64,000 nt of DNA, from the NCBI GenBank assembly GCA_009746045.1, contig RPFO01000078.1:746516-810515 (forward strand), in the 5' to 3' direction. Below, one piece after another: positions 1-13,310 of this stretch; position 1 is the first letter of the stretch, and the number at the start of each line of letters is the position of its first letter. This stretch comes from Mesostigma viride. Lineage: Eukaryota; Streptophyta; Mesostigmatophyceae; Mesostigmatales; Mesostigmataceae. Below the pieces are notes generated by a model. The model saw only the letters and a program-made list of their open reading frames with translations, was not told where the DNA came from and made no database searches. A program made the translations under genes and the position numbers.

Positions 1-84
1 CAGCTGGTTGTCGCCCAGGTCACTGCATGGTAATGACATTGAACCGAGGCATGTAATGAATGATCGAATGAACAAACGAACACG

Positions 85-275
85 AAGGGAGGGAGGGAGG
101 GAGGGAGGGAGGGAGGGAGGGAGGGAGGGAGGGAGGGAGGGAGGGAGGGAGGGAGGGAGGGAGGGAGGGAGGGAGGGAGGGAGGGAGGGAGGGAGGGAGG
201 GAGGGAGGGAGGGAGGGAGGGAGGGAGGGAGGGAGGGAGGGAGGGAGGGAGGGAGGGAGGGAGGGAGGGAGGGAA
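85..275. repeat. (GGGA)n tetranucleotide microsatellite
   Basis: About 47 uninterrupted copies of GGGA on the + strand. It lies to the left of the subtilase exon's splice donor, so it is probably in the intron of that minus-strand gene. The tract is pure purine on one strand. The poly-(EGGR) and poly-(PPSL) reading frames across it are products of the repeat and not genes. Confidence 0.95.
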
Positions 276-624
276 CGCACGAATGCAAGAACGCCCTCCC
301 AGCCTCCCGCCCAGAAGAACCAATGAACAAACGAACCGATGAATGAAGTGCCCTGAGGTCTAACAACAAGCTTCGCAAGAGGAGCACGCCCCAGTTGCCA
401 GCGGCCGGCAAATGCGGGCCACATGCGGCGCCCTGAGGCCCGGTGTGATCGACGCAAACAAAAGAGAGAATGGAGCAACATGCCGATGCGGGCATTAAGC
501 AGAGGCATAGTGGCACAACGGGCAAACGTGGGCAAATGAGGCATAGCGGCCGATGCATGGGAGAGTTTATGTGTACACGCTTATCACGAGTCATATCAGG
601 TACACAAGCTAAGTCTGAAAACTC
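276..624. other. Probable intron of the subtilase-LRR gene, no other feature
   Basis: This stretch follows the splice donor at 626-625 (minus strand). I see no leucine-rich-repeat exon in it on the minus strand, so the next exon of the gene should lie to the left of the window. Confidence 0.4.
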
Positions 625-626
625 AC

Positions 627-3007
627 ATGACTTGCGCTTGTGTCAGGTGCCCCAGCTCCGCCCGGATGCCTCCTTTGAGCGCGTTGCCTGACAGGTCCAG
701 GTGCTGCAGCGCCGCGAGCGACCCCAGGGACCCTGAGATGCTCCCCACGAGGCCACGGTTGCACAGGCCCACCTTGACGACCGAATAGGGCGGCTCCGCC
801 AAACACCGCACGCCCGTCCAGCCGCAATGGTCCGTGCCTTCCACCCAGTTCGCCAGGACGCTGTTCGCCACGCTAGCATCGAGACCCCCCTTGAAGGCCA
901 GCAGCGCACTGTGGTCCGCCTCCACCATCTGCGCAAGCCCCACATTGAACATCTGGGTTGCGTTCACAAACCCGTACCCGGTCCAGTCGTCCACGCCCGG
1001 TATGTCCATGTCGTCGGCGGTGACCTGCATCAGCGTACGCATTGCCACGGGCGACGGGAGCGCCATGTACGGCTTCACCAGGCTCAGGTATAGCGCGGCG
1101 AGCGCGGCCACGTGGGGGGCGGAGGCGGACGTGCCGCCAAAGTTGGGAAAGCCGTTGCCGTCGTCGTCGTAATCCGGCGAGGCCAGGGGAAAGAAGCTCG
1201 TGTCGCCGCGATCGGGGCCCACCAAGCTGGGTGTCTGGCGGACCACCCCACCAGGCAGGTAGTTGCCCTCCTCATCGAAGTAAATGCGCGTGCCGCCCTT
1301 AGAGCTGAAGATCTCGAGGATTGCGGTGGGCAGGCTGGAGTTGAAGACTGGCGTGGCTCTGTAGTCCGCGGCGCCGACGGAGACTGCGAGTAGTGCGGCT
1401 GCGTGGCCAACCACCGTGGAGCTGTTGGTGGCAAATGTGGGGTCCATGGTGATGCGCGAAGTGAATGCAAGCAGCTTGATGTTTCGGGGGGGGGGGCCCT
1501 CGTACCAGCCGACCTGTACCTTGACCAAGTTGTCCGTGGTCTGAACGCACACGATCTCGAAGGGGTCACCATCCACGTTAGCGTTGACCGAATAGCTGAG
1601 CAGCTCACCCGATGACGAGTAGACAAAGAGGTCCAGGTCGGACTCCGCCCCAGTCACACCGCTCCCTTCCTGCTCCGCCCAGGGTCCCTGGGTCGCCCAC
1701 GGCTGGTCCCACTGGAGCGAGATGCAGCGGGGTACCCTGAAGGTCCCGGTGATGATTAGATTCGTCTGGACGGTATCGTTGGACGAGTCAAAGTCGTGCA
1801 GCAGGGTCCCGAAATCTGATACGTCCAGCTCGCCCGAGTTCACAAAGGCCGACTCATAGGCGTTCGCCTTGTAGTTGCCCGCCGATGAGAAATAGTGGAC
1901 GCCCTTGCGCGTGACGTCGTTGACCGCGGACGCAATCGCGCCGTCGAAGAAGGCCGGCTCCGCGAAGTAGAAGATGTCGTCCACGACGATGTCGCAGCCG
2001 CGGTCGGCCAGCAGACGGATCCCGTGTGCGAAATCGGAAAGCGATACAAAGGCGGTGTAGAATGCGATTGCGGCACCGGGCGCCACGTCGTACACGATCT
2101 CAGCAATAGCGCGGCCCTCATCAGCGATCTCTGAGAAATCCTCCCCACACAACGTGGGGAGGTCCAGGATGACCTCCAACCGATCCTGCGGGGGCAGCTC
2201 CCCCGGTGTGTAGTTCCCACAGGCATAGAAGGAGTCAGACAACACACCCACCTTGATGCCACGGCCGGAGACGTTATAATGGGAACGGATAATGTCGGCG
2301 CCCATGGCGCGGACGCCCTGCGAAACAACCGGCGAGTCTGCCTGGTTGTAGGCGACCAAGGAGGGAGTCCATGAGAGCATGCCGTCAACGGAATCCAAGC
2401 ATGGAACGCTTTCCACAGGGACCCACGCATACACACCCCGGCCAGATATAGTAACCTCAGTGATCCCGCACTCGCCGAGCAGCTGCTCCTTGATCTTGTC
2501 GGCATTTGCCTGCGGCTTGATGACTCCTTGAACGCGCAGCTCTGCTGCACTGTCGGCCGAGCTGGAGGTCTTTGGCTTGTCGGAAGAGGACTTGGACTTG
2601 GAGCCCTTTGACGCTCCCTGCTGGGAGTTCAGCAGAAACTTTGCCTGCACACCGACATTGCGGCCGGCGCTGACCGGACGGCCCATGCTCTGCAAAAGGA
2701 ATTTATCCACGCGGCCGGATTCAGGCACGTTCTCCTTGCCTGCCTTTGCATCCTTAACTTCTTGCCCAGCAGATGCCGTCGCCAAGGATCCAACAAGAGC
2801 ATTGTACGCCTGCGTGAGCAGAGGGTGAGTAATCGAACCTCCCGCGGCGACGTTGCCGGCCAGGCTCCGCGAACGCCCGATTTTTGCAGTATTATCGCTG
2901 GCTGAAGCAGGCAAGCAGCCATGGGCTACGAAAGCGGCGGCCAGTATGAGTCCGAAAACATTTAAAAGACTAGAAAGCCCGTTTCTGCGCGGTCCACGGC
3001 GAGGCAT
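627..3007 (-). CDS. Secreted subtilase-like protease with C-terminal plant-type LRR start (5' exon, partial)
   Basis: A subtilisin-superfamily serine protease for the secretory route. Numbering from the ATG at 3007: a hydrophobic segment at about 11-37 looks like a signal peptide. A linker and possible pro-region follow. The catalytic Asp motif LSDSF is near 258, the oxyanion Asn motif SSAGN ends near 378, and the nucleophile motif GTSASAPH has its Ser near 627. The usual HGTH histidine box is not visible; DEGRAIAEIVYDVAPGA (from about 296) sits in its place. Residues about 698-735 form an LRRNT_2-like cap (ALLAFKGGL, then CGWTGVRC), followed by one LRR (LQHLDLSGNALKGGI). The exon ends at TCAT followed by GTGAGT, a good splice donor, so more LRR exons should lie off the window. 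The open frame extends upstream to 3145 but only from a GTG; the ATG at 3037 is an alternative start. Confidence 0.82.
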
Positions 3008-3145
3008 TCCCTCGCCTGTCCCGCGTTCCGCTATCATGGCCGATGGGTACGTCGACTTGCCTTCTCGGGGCACTTGCTCGCACAGGGATAAGGGGCCGGG
3101 GTGGCACCTTGGCTTGGCACCGGTCAAGTCATCTTGGCTTGGCAC

Positions 3146-5486
3146 GGCGAGGAAGCGAAGGCCAGAAGATCATCTCGACGATCATGGCGTCATTTTGGCG
3201 TGGCAGAATCTTTTTCAACCGGAGATCTGTTTCGAAATATTTTTGTCCAAACCAGGTCCAATGTTGATCTAATAACAAGGAAATCGATCTCTTTCGGGAA
3301 TCGATGATATTTCTTTGTATCAGAGCCTCTCATATTAGCAAGTCTCACAGTCAGGCAGTCAGTCAGTTCAGTCAGTTAAGGGGACTCCGCGCGGCGAATA
3401 TTTTCCGCGCCAAAAAAATTCCGCGGTACCCTCCGTACCGTGAAAAGTGGGTGCACGGTGCGCGCACCCCTTGCGGAAGTGGCCATGGCGACTGCTTTTA
3501 CACGAAACGTGACAAATTGGCACGCGGAAGGCAGAAATCATCCTCGATTGTTGGAGAAAATTAGTTACTGATTCTACTTTATGGTGGGATGGTTGCGATC
3601 TATAAGGTCGCGGGCTTTTTTTCTTTACCATCGGCAGGGGGGGTCCGGCCTAGCCTGAATTTCTGTCGGGATGAATAAATTAAGTAATATAATGGATGCC
3701 TGCCGGTGTGATTGTCGATTGGCGTTGCCAGTTTTGATGGTCGTAAGGAAAGCTAGTTTAATGATGTTTCTAAAGCCGTAAAAATTCCCGCTGCTATCTT
3801 TACCTTTCCCGTCACTTTGCGGTAAGATAACATTATGCCTGCGCGATGCGCGCCCGACCTAGTCTCCATGAAAGGGTGGCCTTTAATTTCTTGTGCGCCT
3901 GGGCACGAATAAATGCCCGTTATGGTACGTTCTTGTATTAAACGTCTTAAGCTAGCGTGTTCCTGCTTTCTTAGCTGGTTGAACGTAAGCTTTTTGCCTT
4001 CTTTCCGGCCAGATGCAGCCAGGATCGAAGTTGCGGCTAGTACTCCTGGCGCTGATCAGCCCAGAGAGAGTCCTGGCGCTGCATGCGCATCCATCGCTGG
4101 ATTCCTGGATGTCTTTTAGCAAGTTCGTCTGTGACGTGGCTGGCTTGCTGCAGCGCGTGGCCCACAACCTGTCGGGAAGGTGTAATGCTTTTATTTTCGA
4201 CATGCTTCTCTGAAATTTCATTTGCTTTATAGACAGTTGTGTTCGAGGAAATTCACGCGGTCTTTCTAAGCAGCGGCATCATTTTCCCCAGATACTGACG
4301 AGCTGGCACCTGTCTCCTAAAGAAAGTGGCTCGTGCTTGTTAGAAAGGAGGCAGTGTGCATTTTGCGGGACACAATGCTTTGGTGGAGCATGCGTTAGGT
4401 AGGTTGTTCCAATGGTCTCCTCACCTTACCCACTGAGTAAATGATAGCCTTTGTCATGCTAACCAGAGCAGCTAGCCACAGGTTGGCTGGATAAAAAGTC
4501 AGCGTATTTTCTCTTTATATACTGCACGTGTGGTCCTCCACGTGTCCGGCTTGTTGGGCATTTTGGAAGAGGGTTTTTAATGTGTTGTTGGGTGGAACAA
4601 CTTGGTTGTTGGCACAAAAGATCACACATTATTAGCCTGAGATAGGCATTACATATGCTTAATTCTCAGGCGTGTCGTCCTACCAGCCTTGTTGTTAAGG
4701 GTAGACTCACAAGGCTGGCTGTGCCGATGGAGGGGTGGGGCGTATGACGCTCCGGACATCCTCCTCACACTCCGTGATCAAAGTGGGCATGTTTTTGGGT
4801 GTCTAGGGTCTAAGCAAAACAGATGTCATTTGGGCTCAGCACTAGCTCAATTCTCTATTAGCGTCTACCCAGGTGGCATCACAGGAAAATCAATAACTTG
4901 AGCTGCGCTTGTCAGAATTAGCTCAAACTTTAGGGTTGTGTTTCCCCCTACTCAGTGGAATTTCGCATGTATGGATGACCCCATTCGATGTGTTGATAAT
5001 TTGATTTATTTTTTTGGCTGAAAAAAGTACCCATTTTGCGGGGAAATCAATAACTCAAACAAATGTGATTATTTTGACCATGTGAATAGCCCAGATTTTT
5101 TAGAAGTGGGGGAACTTTGCAGGAATGTATGGGCAGCTAGGTCATTTGGATAAGTGGTTTGTCTTGGGCAAAATATCTCATAAATAGCGTCTTTTTCTAT
5201 TTTTAGCTCGCCACCGGTGCGTGGTTGGGGGTAGTACCCCCAACAAGTGGTGGCATGAATGTCCAATTAAACATCATATTTATGGTACTCAATCATCACT
5301 AGATGGTTCCCAAGTGCATAGGAACTGATAGTCATTAAAGTCAGCTTTTCAGGCTTTTGGACGTGCGAGTATCTTACCGCGCAGATTACCTAATTGTCGC
5401 TGTCTCAATCGTATATATGTAAATCATTCCCGGGTGAACGGGTATTTTTATTAACCAATTGGGAGATCATTCGATAATCGAACATT
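3146..5486. other. Upstream region of the subtilase gene; no convincing gene
   Basis: This should hold the promoter of the minus-strand subtilase gene. A short CAGT-rich patch lies at 3348-3378. A 66-codon plus-strand frame at 4013-4213 has a signal-peptide-like start, but no homology I recognise and no continuing exon, so I do not call it. The rest is AT-richer than the genes, with nothing recognisable. Confidence 0.5.
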
Positions 5487-6006
5487 ATTCCACATCGTCG
5501 CGTCGCTGGGGCCTGCAGCAACACGATGTTTTCTGGCATACGCGGGCTTTTGGTTCCCGCCGCACATTTGAAAGTGCTGTCCTCCGGCTTGTTGCCTTTG
5601 CACCGTGTGCAGTTCTTGGGCGTTTGGAATCATGGCATGGCTAACGCGTGATGACTGACTAGCTAGACCTATTCAGTGGTTTTCCATTTGCGGGTATTTC
5701 CTCGTAAATGGTGGGAGAGCGATCGCAGCAATGGTGCTCACCACTAGACACTCCCGGCCAGTTAGGCTCGAAACACACGCCCTGATCAGGCATGCTGTTT
5801 CCGGCCCCACCGTCTAGGTCATCTAGTCGCTCTACACGTAAGCCAGCCATAATTTCAATGCACAAGGATACACATTTCCATCACCATTCATCTTCATCAT
5901 CCTGAACGACTCGAACACGCGGACAAGATAACGGCAGGCTTGAGCTAGTGATACCATGGTCCGGATTCTCCCGATTTCTGGCCTGCGCTGGTTGTCTCCT
6001 TGATGA
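5487..6006 (+). mobile_element. 3'-end fragment of the Penelope-like element, diverged
   Basis: Reverse-complement match to the 3' untranslated part of the element at 43999-49577. It runs from the stretch matching about 44480 to the terminal module ending GGCCTGCGCTGGTTGTCTCC. It carries substitutions relative to the young copy, so it is an older, 5'-truncated insertion in the opposite orientation. It has no coding capacity of its own. Confidence 0.85.
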
Positions 6007-6639
6007 TTGGAACCGATACATCATTTTTTCGGGTACGTGGGTGCAAGCGTGGGTGTATTTATTATCCAATTATAGACCAGAGATGTAAAATGGGAAATCA
6101 TGAATCACCTCATACGTGAAGTAGGCATTAATTTGGGTAGCATCGAATAATAGCCGAACGGGTGCTTTTTGCCAAGTTTTCGGCCATTGTCATAGTCGGC
6201 CGGGCGCATGAAGTATATATTGATATTCAGGCTGGCATGGGCCGACAGTGTGTGTCTGACCTTTCCATGGAAGAAACTAGTAGGCCTTAATTGTTGCGCA
6301 CCCGGGCGAGGGATTTACGAGGTCAATATACATATTCATTGAGAATAATAGATTACGGAGGTGAGATATAGGCATGCAACATAAGGAAAAACCCGATAAC
6401 TGGGAGAATAACCCTGAAGAAATTAATAGTAATCTGACACAGACATCCAAGGATCACGCCAGCTGCAAAAGGTACAACTAACTATACATCACAAAACTAC
6501 ACGCAGCAACAGCGCTGCCGGCCCACCATGCAGGCCTGGAAGGGATCTAGACCGCATGGGTCGCGACAAAGTCGGCCCGGGTGCGGCGGAATTCTATTCT
6601 GATTTGATATATATAGATTCCATGTGGCGAGCGTTATGT
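6007..6639. other. AT-rich spacer
   Basis: Non-coding spacer between two mobile-element pieces. I see no gene, RNA or repeat that I can name in it. Confidence 0.4.
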
Positions 6640-6770
6640 GAAGGGTCTCCGAGACAACTATGCCTGGACGCATGGTGATCCAACGCCGTGGAAGGATTAG
6701 GGAAGTTGTCTGAGAGGAAAGACGCGAAGGCCGCGGGAGCCGCGTGGCTATCTCTAGGCCGTAGACCTTC
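6640..6770 (+). repeat. Dispersed module shared with 42580-42700
   Basis: The stretch starting GAGACAACTATGCCTGGACG is nearly repeated at 42580 (GAGACAACTGTGCCTGGACG). Both then run through matching text up to GACGCGAAGGC and diverge after CGCGGGAG. Both copies lie upstream of LINE 3' debris, so this is probably an interior part of one LINE family. The coding frame is not intact. Confidence 0.6.
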
Positions 6771-6937
6771 ATGGAGGGAGACAGAGGGTAACAAGAAAGG
6801 TTGATCGGGAAAACACACATACACACCACCACGACCAACACAAACAACCAAAAACTAAGAAGGAAAAGAGGGAACGCATTAACACACATAATAATGACAC
6901 GAAGGGGCTATAAGAATAAGTACGGAGTAAATGTACA

Positions 6938-7345
6938 TTGACCTGGCCTGGCCGGCCCAAGGACATTCCTAAGAAGGTAGGCAAACATGTCATGACCTAC
7001 CCACAGCAGTTGATGGCTGACCTAGTGGTCCCAGCTCAGTTTGAACATCGCATTCACTCCCTCTCTCTTGCTTGGATTGGACTGCTATGCAGGACAAGAA
7101 GAGGTGGAAGACCATTGTCCAGGCTCATATCCCATCCCCCTGTGGGCAAGCCCCCTCCCCCCAAGCGGAAGGGGTAATTTGCTGAGTAGAATACCAGGTA
7201 GGGTTTTCTATGTTAGATTAGCTTAGAGTTAGATTAGTTCGGTTTTGCGGCTTTGTCCCCCCTCCATCCATCCACGGCCGGGAATATGTGCTACATGATC
7301 TCCCAACGGAGTCATGTTATAAATTAATTTAATTTAATGTTTAAT
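6938..7345 (+). mobile_element. LINE family C, 3'-terminal fragment
   Basis: The translation contains TWPGRPKDIPKK, LVVPAQFEHRIHSLS and PVGKPPPPKR, the same C-terminal piece as the minus-strand copy at 13838-14330, with frameshifts. It ends with CCATCC repeats, a hairpin (ACATGATCTCC, loop CAAC, GGAGTCATGT) and an AATTT/AATTAA-type tail at about 7320-7345. It is a 5'-truncated, dead non-LTR retrotransposon copy. Confidence 0.75.
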
Positions 7346-7822
7346 ATGTACATTACAAAGGGAAGAAGAAAAAAGGGAAAGAAAGAAAGAAAAAAGAAAA
7401 GAAAATGTTAAAGGTAATAATACGAACAATAATAAATAAAAACAATCAAGTAAAGAGTAATAATAAAAACAAAAACAAAAATGGAATAAGGGAAGGTCAA
7501 ATATTGCCGGGATGTGGTGAGGCACAGACGATGTTGGAGTATATATGGGTCTTTCTTTTTCAGTCCGTGCAAGTCTATGGCGGCTAACTGAGCCCGGGTG
7601 GAATTGCAACCATGTATGGGTCAGGCCGGAGTAATTCGATTTTTCAGCGCCCTGCACATTGGTCCCCGGCCGGGGGTCTACTATCCAACAGGGTCTAAAG
7701 CCTCATTGCCCGGGCAGCTCACTCCAAATAAAATAAGTGTAAGGTGAAAATGGGTAGGCAGTGAAAAAATAGACAGGATGAACAAACAGTGACTAGAAAC
7801 TTCGTGACTGACCCCCTGTTTA
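7346..7822. other. A-rich low-complexity spacer
   Basis: GAAA- and AATAAA-rich sequence after the LINE tail, with no gene that I can support. Confidence 0.5.
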
Positions 7823-8075
7823 GTGTGTGATAGTGTGTGTGAGTGTGTGAGTGTGTGTGAGAGTGTGTGAGAGCCGGTGTGACTCAGTGGGCTTCTCTTT
7901 TTTTCGTGTGTCAGTGTGTGTCAGTGTGTATCAGTGTGTGTCAGTGTGACTGGCTTTGACTTTTTCCCCGTGACAGTGTGTGTCAGTGTGTGACAGTGTA
8001 TAATAATCAGTCAGCCGGTGTGAGTGAGTGTGACAGTGTGTGTGACAGTGTGTGTCAGTGTGACAGTGACAGTGC
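7823..8075. repeat. TGTG(T/A)CAG-type imperfect tandem repeat
   Basis: An irregular array of GTGTGTCAGT and GTGTGTGAGT words, broken by short unique pieces, ending just before a G9 run. The reading frames inside it are low-complexity artefacts. Confidence 0.8.
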
Positions 8076-8640
8076 CCGGGGGGGGGGGGCGGAAGGTGAT
8101 AAACTTCTCCCCAAAAGGCTGTACTTCTCTTTCAAAGTGGGGCGCCGACCTACAGAGAGTACTTCTCCGGGCCTGCCCAGGGTCCCAGGGGAGTACGGCA
8201 GGGTGCACCGAGCCGTACACCCTGGAGTACGGTCAGGGTGTGTCAGGAACTGGACACGTGGCGCGACCTGCGCGGGCAGCTGCCAGACCCGGGCGCGCTC
8301 TGACAAAGGGGGGGGGCGAGGGGTCGGTCACGAAGTTTCTAGGAGTCTGAGGAATAAAGAGGAGTGAAGGCACAAAGAAGTTGTTAAGGAGAGAAAAAAA
8401 GGAAAGCAAGAAAGAAGTAAAAAAATAATGATAAAGAATAAAGTAATAAAAAAATGATAACAATGAAATGAGAAGTTCTAAGAACTAAGTATGACATATG
8501 AAAAAAATTGTTGAATAGGCATACATAAAAGGAAAGACAAGAAGCTGAACAAGTAAAGTAAAAAAGGAAGAAGGAAAAAGAAAATGAAAATGAGGTGGGA
8601 ATAAAACCCCCTTGCAACATCAACAACAACAACAAAAAAA
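8076..8640. other. Spacer, partly purine-rich
   Basis: GC-rich text up to about 8340, then A/G-rich text running to the CAA array. No homology is recognised on either strand. Confidence 0.4.
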
Positions 8641-8650
8641 AAACAACCTT

Positions 8651-9935
<1,285 letters not shown>

Positions 9936-9989
9936 TCCTGCCGGGGTGGCTGGGATGAATCGATGGTGGCCGTCTAGCTAGCTGCTCCG

Positions 9990-10832
9990 CTATGTTTGGG
10001 ACCTGTGTGGCCTGGGCCTCGGTGTGGGCTGGGTGATGGCTTCAAGCTTCTTCATGAGCACGCCGCACTTCCCGGAGGGCCTCCACCTGGTTGAGGCGGG
10101 AGAGGAGTGCAGCATGTGCCTCGGATACAGTACTGCGCCGTGGTCTGCAGCGCCGTGAGCTGAGGTTGTAGCTTGTGTGCCACCTTGCATGGTTTCCGTA
10201 TTGAGCACTTCAAGCTAGGCCTCCACCGTGTTGAGCACTGTTGTCATCAATGTCATCTTCTCGGCCAGCGGCCAGGTCACGTGCTCCCCCAGCACTGCTC
10301 GGAGAACGTCCTTGCAGAGGGAGGCAGCCGGTGTGGCTGCCGGCTGCGCAGGCCGGGCTTGGTTGCGGAGCCGAGCGTCGAGGTAAGGTGCAGTGAGCTT
10401 GTAGAAGCTGAAGAGGATGGTGAGGCGATGATTGAATTCTGGCAGGGCGAGGAACTCCTCCACCTTGTCCGGGCGGGGATGGGCCCATCGGGCCCACATG
10501 CAGAGCTTTTGTTCCCGTGCGTGGTAATGCACTATCTCGGTGCAGTGTGTAGTACGTGTCGGTCAGTCGCAGCCAGCCGCTGACCGTAAAGCATGCCGGT
10601 CAGGTCTAATGATAGGTACTGTCGCCATTTGTTTGATTCGTAGCAGAATTTCTTGGGCTCTAGCTGGCGAGGCGCTTGGCGCGATGGGTTTGCTGGCGGT
10701 GGGTTTGCGGGCCCAGTCGACTGGGCAAGGACGATAGCGAGTGGGTTGGGCTGGGAGCCGGACAGCTCCTTTTCCAAACCCCGTTTTGCTTTTGGAGTCG
10801 TTATAGCTGCGTGTCACGTGCTGCTTTTGGAG
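9990..10832. other. Unclassified GC-rich stretch with a 105-codon minus-strand frame
   Basis: On the minus strand, 10532-10215 reads as a plain, non-repetitive peptide (motifs PDKVEEFLALPEFNH and LTILFSFYKLTAPYLDARL). I do not recognise it. It sits among retroelement debris and may be part of one. A short duplication of CTTTTGGAGTCG lies at about 10790-10835. Confidence 0.3.
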
Positions 10833-11348
10833 TCGATACTGCGTTTCAGCCGTAACCGATTATACTGGCGAGTGCGTCTTAAAAAGGCGCATCGAATGCA
10901 TGCAAGTGGTCTGACCGAATTTGGGGCTCAGACGCAAAAGATCTAAACTCCGCCGTCAGCTATACCGCCGTCACGAGCCATTTTTTCAAATCAGATAGTA
11001 ATAGCAATTGAGGATTTTTTTTTTTCAGAAAAGAGAGACGGTGTGCAGTTTTCTGGGGAAGACTAGCACACATAGTGGCCTGATCAACCATTAGTCTTTA
11101 GGCCCGTGGGGAAGCGCCCGCGTGTGCAAACCCGCGAGAGGCACGCCAGACAGCTCCCCTAGGCCCCGTAGAGTTGATATTGATATAGCTTTAGATAGAT
11201 GTTGTCGAGCCACGAGCGGACATGGCTGACGGCGGAGCTCAGAACTTTTGCGTCTGAGCCCCAAATGCAGTCAGATCACTTGCAACCGATGCGTCTTTTC
11301 TAGGCGCATCTGCTACTAGCACCGGTTACAGCTGTAACGCAGTATTGT
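10833..11348. repeat. Inverted repeat, arms of about 112 bp, around a LINE scrap
   Basis: The left arm (10833-10944) and the reverse complement of the right arm (11236-11348) share ACTGCGTT, GTAACCG, GCGCATCG, TGCAAGTG and TTTGGGGCTCAGACGCAAAAG in the same order, at roughly three-quarters identity by eye. The spacer at about 11101-11160 matches the LINE family A 3' region (GTGGGGAAGCGCCCGCGTGT, as at 17711). It could be the remains of an inverted-repeat DNA transposon or of two opposed retroelement ends. Confidence 0.6.
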
Positions 11349-11383
11349 GACCAGCCTGCAGCAATTAACCTATTACGCAATAT

Positions 11384-12737
11384 ATGGCGAGCAAACGCCT
11401 GTCGACGCAACGCAGTTTGGCGGATGCGCTCGCCCATGAAAATGCGGCAGCTGCGGCTGCAGCCTCGCCAGATCCGGAAGGCAGCGGTGACACTAGTCGC
11501 GCACTGGTGCTCGCCCCGAACCCTCCCGGGCTCAATGCCTCGCCATCGGCATCGCCTGACCCTAAACGCGCCCGCTCCGCCGACAAAACAGGAGGGTCTT
11601 CACGCCCCTCGGAACCGCGCTTTCGGCTCCAACCTTTCCAGGTCGATGATCACGACTGGACCAACATGTCCCCGGACGCTGCTATGCACTGCATCTTCTA
11701 CGGGGACTACGCCTCGCTTTACGACCTGTGCGCCTCCATCTCCACGCCACCGGCCGCCTCCTCTGCACTGACGGCAACCGCTGGCACAACGTCAGCATGG
11801 TTTTCGGCTCCCCACGCCCCCCGTCTAGCTCCAGCACGCCATCCTCAACTCCCTTCTCCAGCGCTCTGACGGCGAGATCTGAGCTCCATATCCACTGATC
11901 TCCGCCCCCACCCTCCGTTCCATCCTCATCATGGAAGCCTTTCAGCAGCACGTGACCCCCCTTGCTGCTGACGTCGCAGCAATGGGTGGTCCGCTGGCTG
12001 CTGAACTTCCTCACCTCACCGCCACCCGTCCACTGCCATTTCCGCCTCCACTGCCGACATCAAAGCCCAGCTCCTCGACCTCGACCAACGCCTTCAAGCC
12101 ACCGCCAACGCCCTTGAGAGCTTGCATGACACCGCCGGCCTCACCGCCCAGGCGGTGAAGGACATCGCCGCCCAGCCGGCTCCTGCTGGCCCGGCCGGCG
12201 ATGCTCCCTCCACCTGGGCGGACTTGCTTAAGCAGCACACCACCTCCACCACCTCCACCATATCTCGGCACAACTCAAGCAACAAGCCCTCGACCTTCGC
12301 GAGGAAGCCGACATCGCCCGGCGCAGCCACAATGTCATCGTCAAGCACTTCGACCAGCAGGCAGGTGAGACCTCCACGAGCCTTCTTGAGGCATTTAAGC
12401 GCGCCATTCTTGCCCCCATGTTACTCACTGGTGAGCTGGACATGTCGGCTGTCCGCCTCCCCCGCGCGCGGGGGAAGGCTGGCCCGGCACCCGTGCTCCT
12501 CACCTTTAAGTACATGGCGGACAAGCTGGCGTTCCTGAAATGCCGCAAGAAGCTCTCGGAGACTCGCTTCACGCTGGACGACGACTTGACCCTGGCCCAG
12601 CAACAGCGGCGACGCGAGCTATGGCCGACCTACCTTCAGCTCCGGCAGAGCGCAAGGGGGAAGCCGGTATACTGGAGGGGGCGGTCATCCACGTTGACCA
12701 CAAGCCCTGGCAGCCCCCTCCTGCCACCTCAGACTAG
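11384..12737 (+). pseudogene. LINE (L1-type) ORF1-like gene, frameshifted
   Basis: It starts at an ATG at 11384 with an Ala-rich stretch. It continues through a coiled-coil-like part (QLLDLDQRLQATANALESLH) and ends in a block typical of L1-type ORF1 proteins (VLLTFKYMADKLAFLKCRKK, LDDDLTLAQQQRRRELWP, YWRG). At least two frame changes are needed (about 11770-12000 and about 12240), and no intact ORF2 follows. ORF1 proteins of this type bind the element RNA. The gene is dead as written. The family call rests on motif recall, not on a search. Confidence 0.7.
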
Positions 12738-12880
12738 GAATATATATTAAAAATATAATTACTTACAGCAGAGTGAAATCACTCAAACCAAAGCAAACGC
12801 CCAGCTATAAACCTATATACAGAGCCATGTCAAAGCTCTATACTACGATAAGACCAATGGAAACGCCTAACGGGAGGAAC

Positions 12881-13310
12881 CTAATAGCCCTGCTGCACCG
12901 CAAAATCAGCCCGCGTACGGCGGAGCATGATGTCAGCCATGGCCCGAGTCAGCGCCACCGACAAGCGCTGACGCCAATATGACGTCCAGGTCCGCGCCGA
13001 CCATGGGGCCCGCTGGCCCTCCAGGTCCAGCCGGTCCTCCCGGAGCCGGCAACACTCCTTGAAGAAGGCGGAGGTCAGGGGCCCCATGGCCCCAAACTCC
13101 TCCAGGACAAAGGGCACCACACGATGGTGCCCGACGTCGCCGTAGGCCAGGAGCTTGGCCCGCTCCGCCCGGTCCGCCGTGTAACCTGCCGTGAGGGAGG
13201 CCCCAGCCACGTGGCTAAGAGCCAAGGGCCGCGCCACCGAAACGTCAATAAGCAGATGCCGGCCACCCCCCTCAAAGTCCAGCACCACGATGTCAGGCCG
13301 GTGGTTGGAC
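12881..13310 (-). mobile_element. Retroelement C-terminal endonuclease-like fragment
   Basis: The minus frame 13288-12881 contains VLDFEGGGRHLLIDVSVARP, then AERAKLLAYGDVG and VVPFVLEEFGAMG. This resembles the restriction-like (PD-D/EXK) C-terminal region of algal non-LTR elements, with the D of LIDVSV in the place of a core acidic residue. No RT is attached. A word shared with 12735 (CTAGGAATATATAT) lies at its right edge (13314-13327). The family call is tentative. Confidence 0.5.

Noticed and set aside
4013-4213. Small secreted protein of 66 residues
   Set aside because: Signal-like start only; no homology, no downstream exon and no supporting context.
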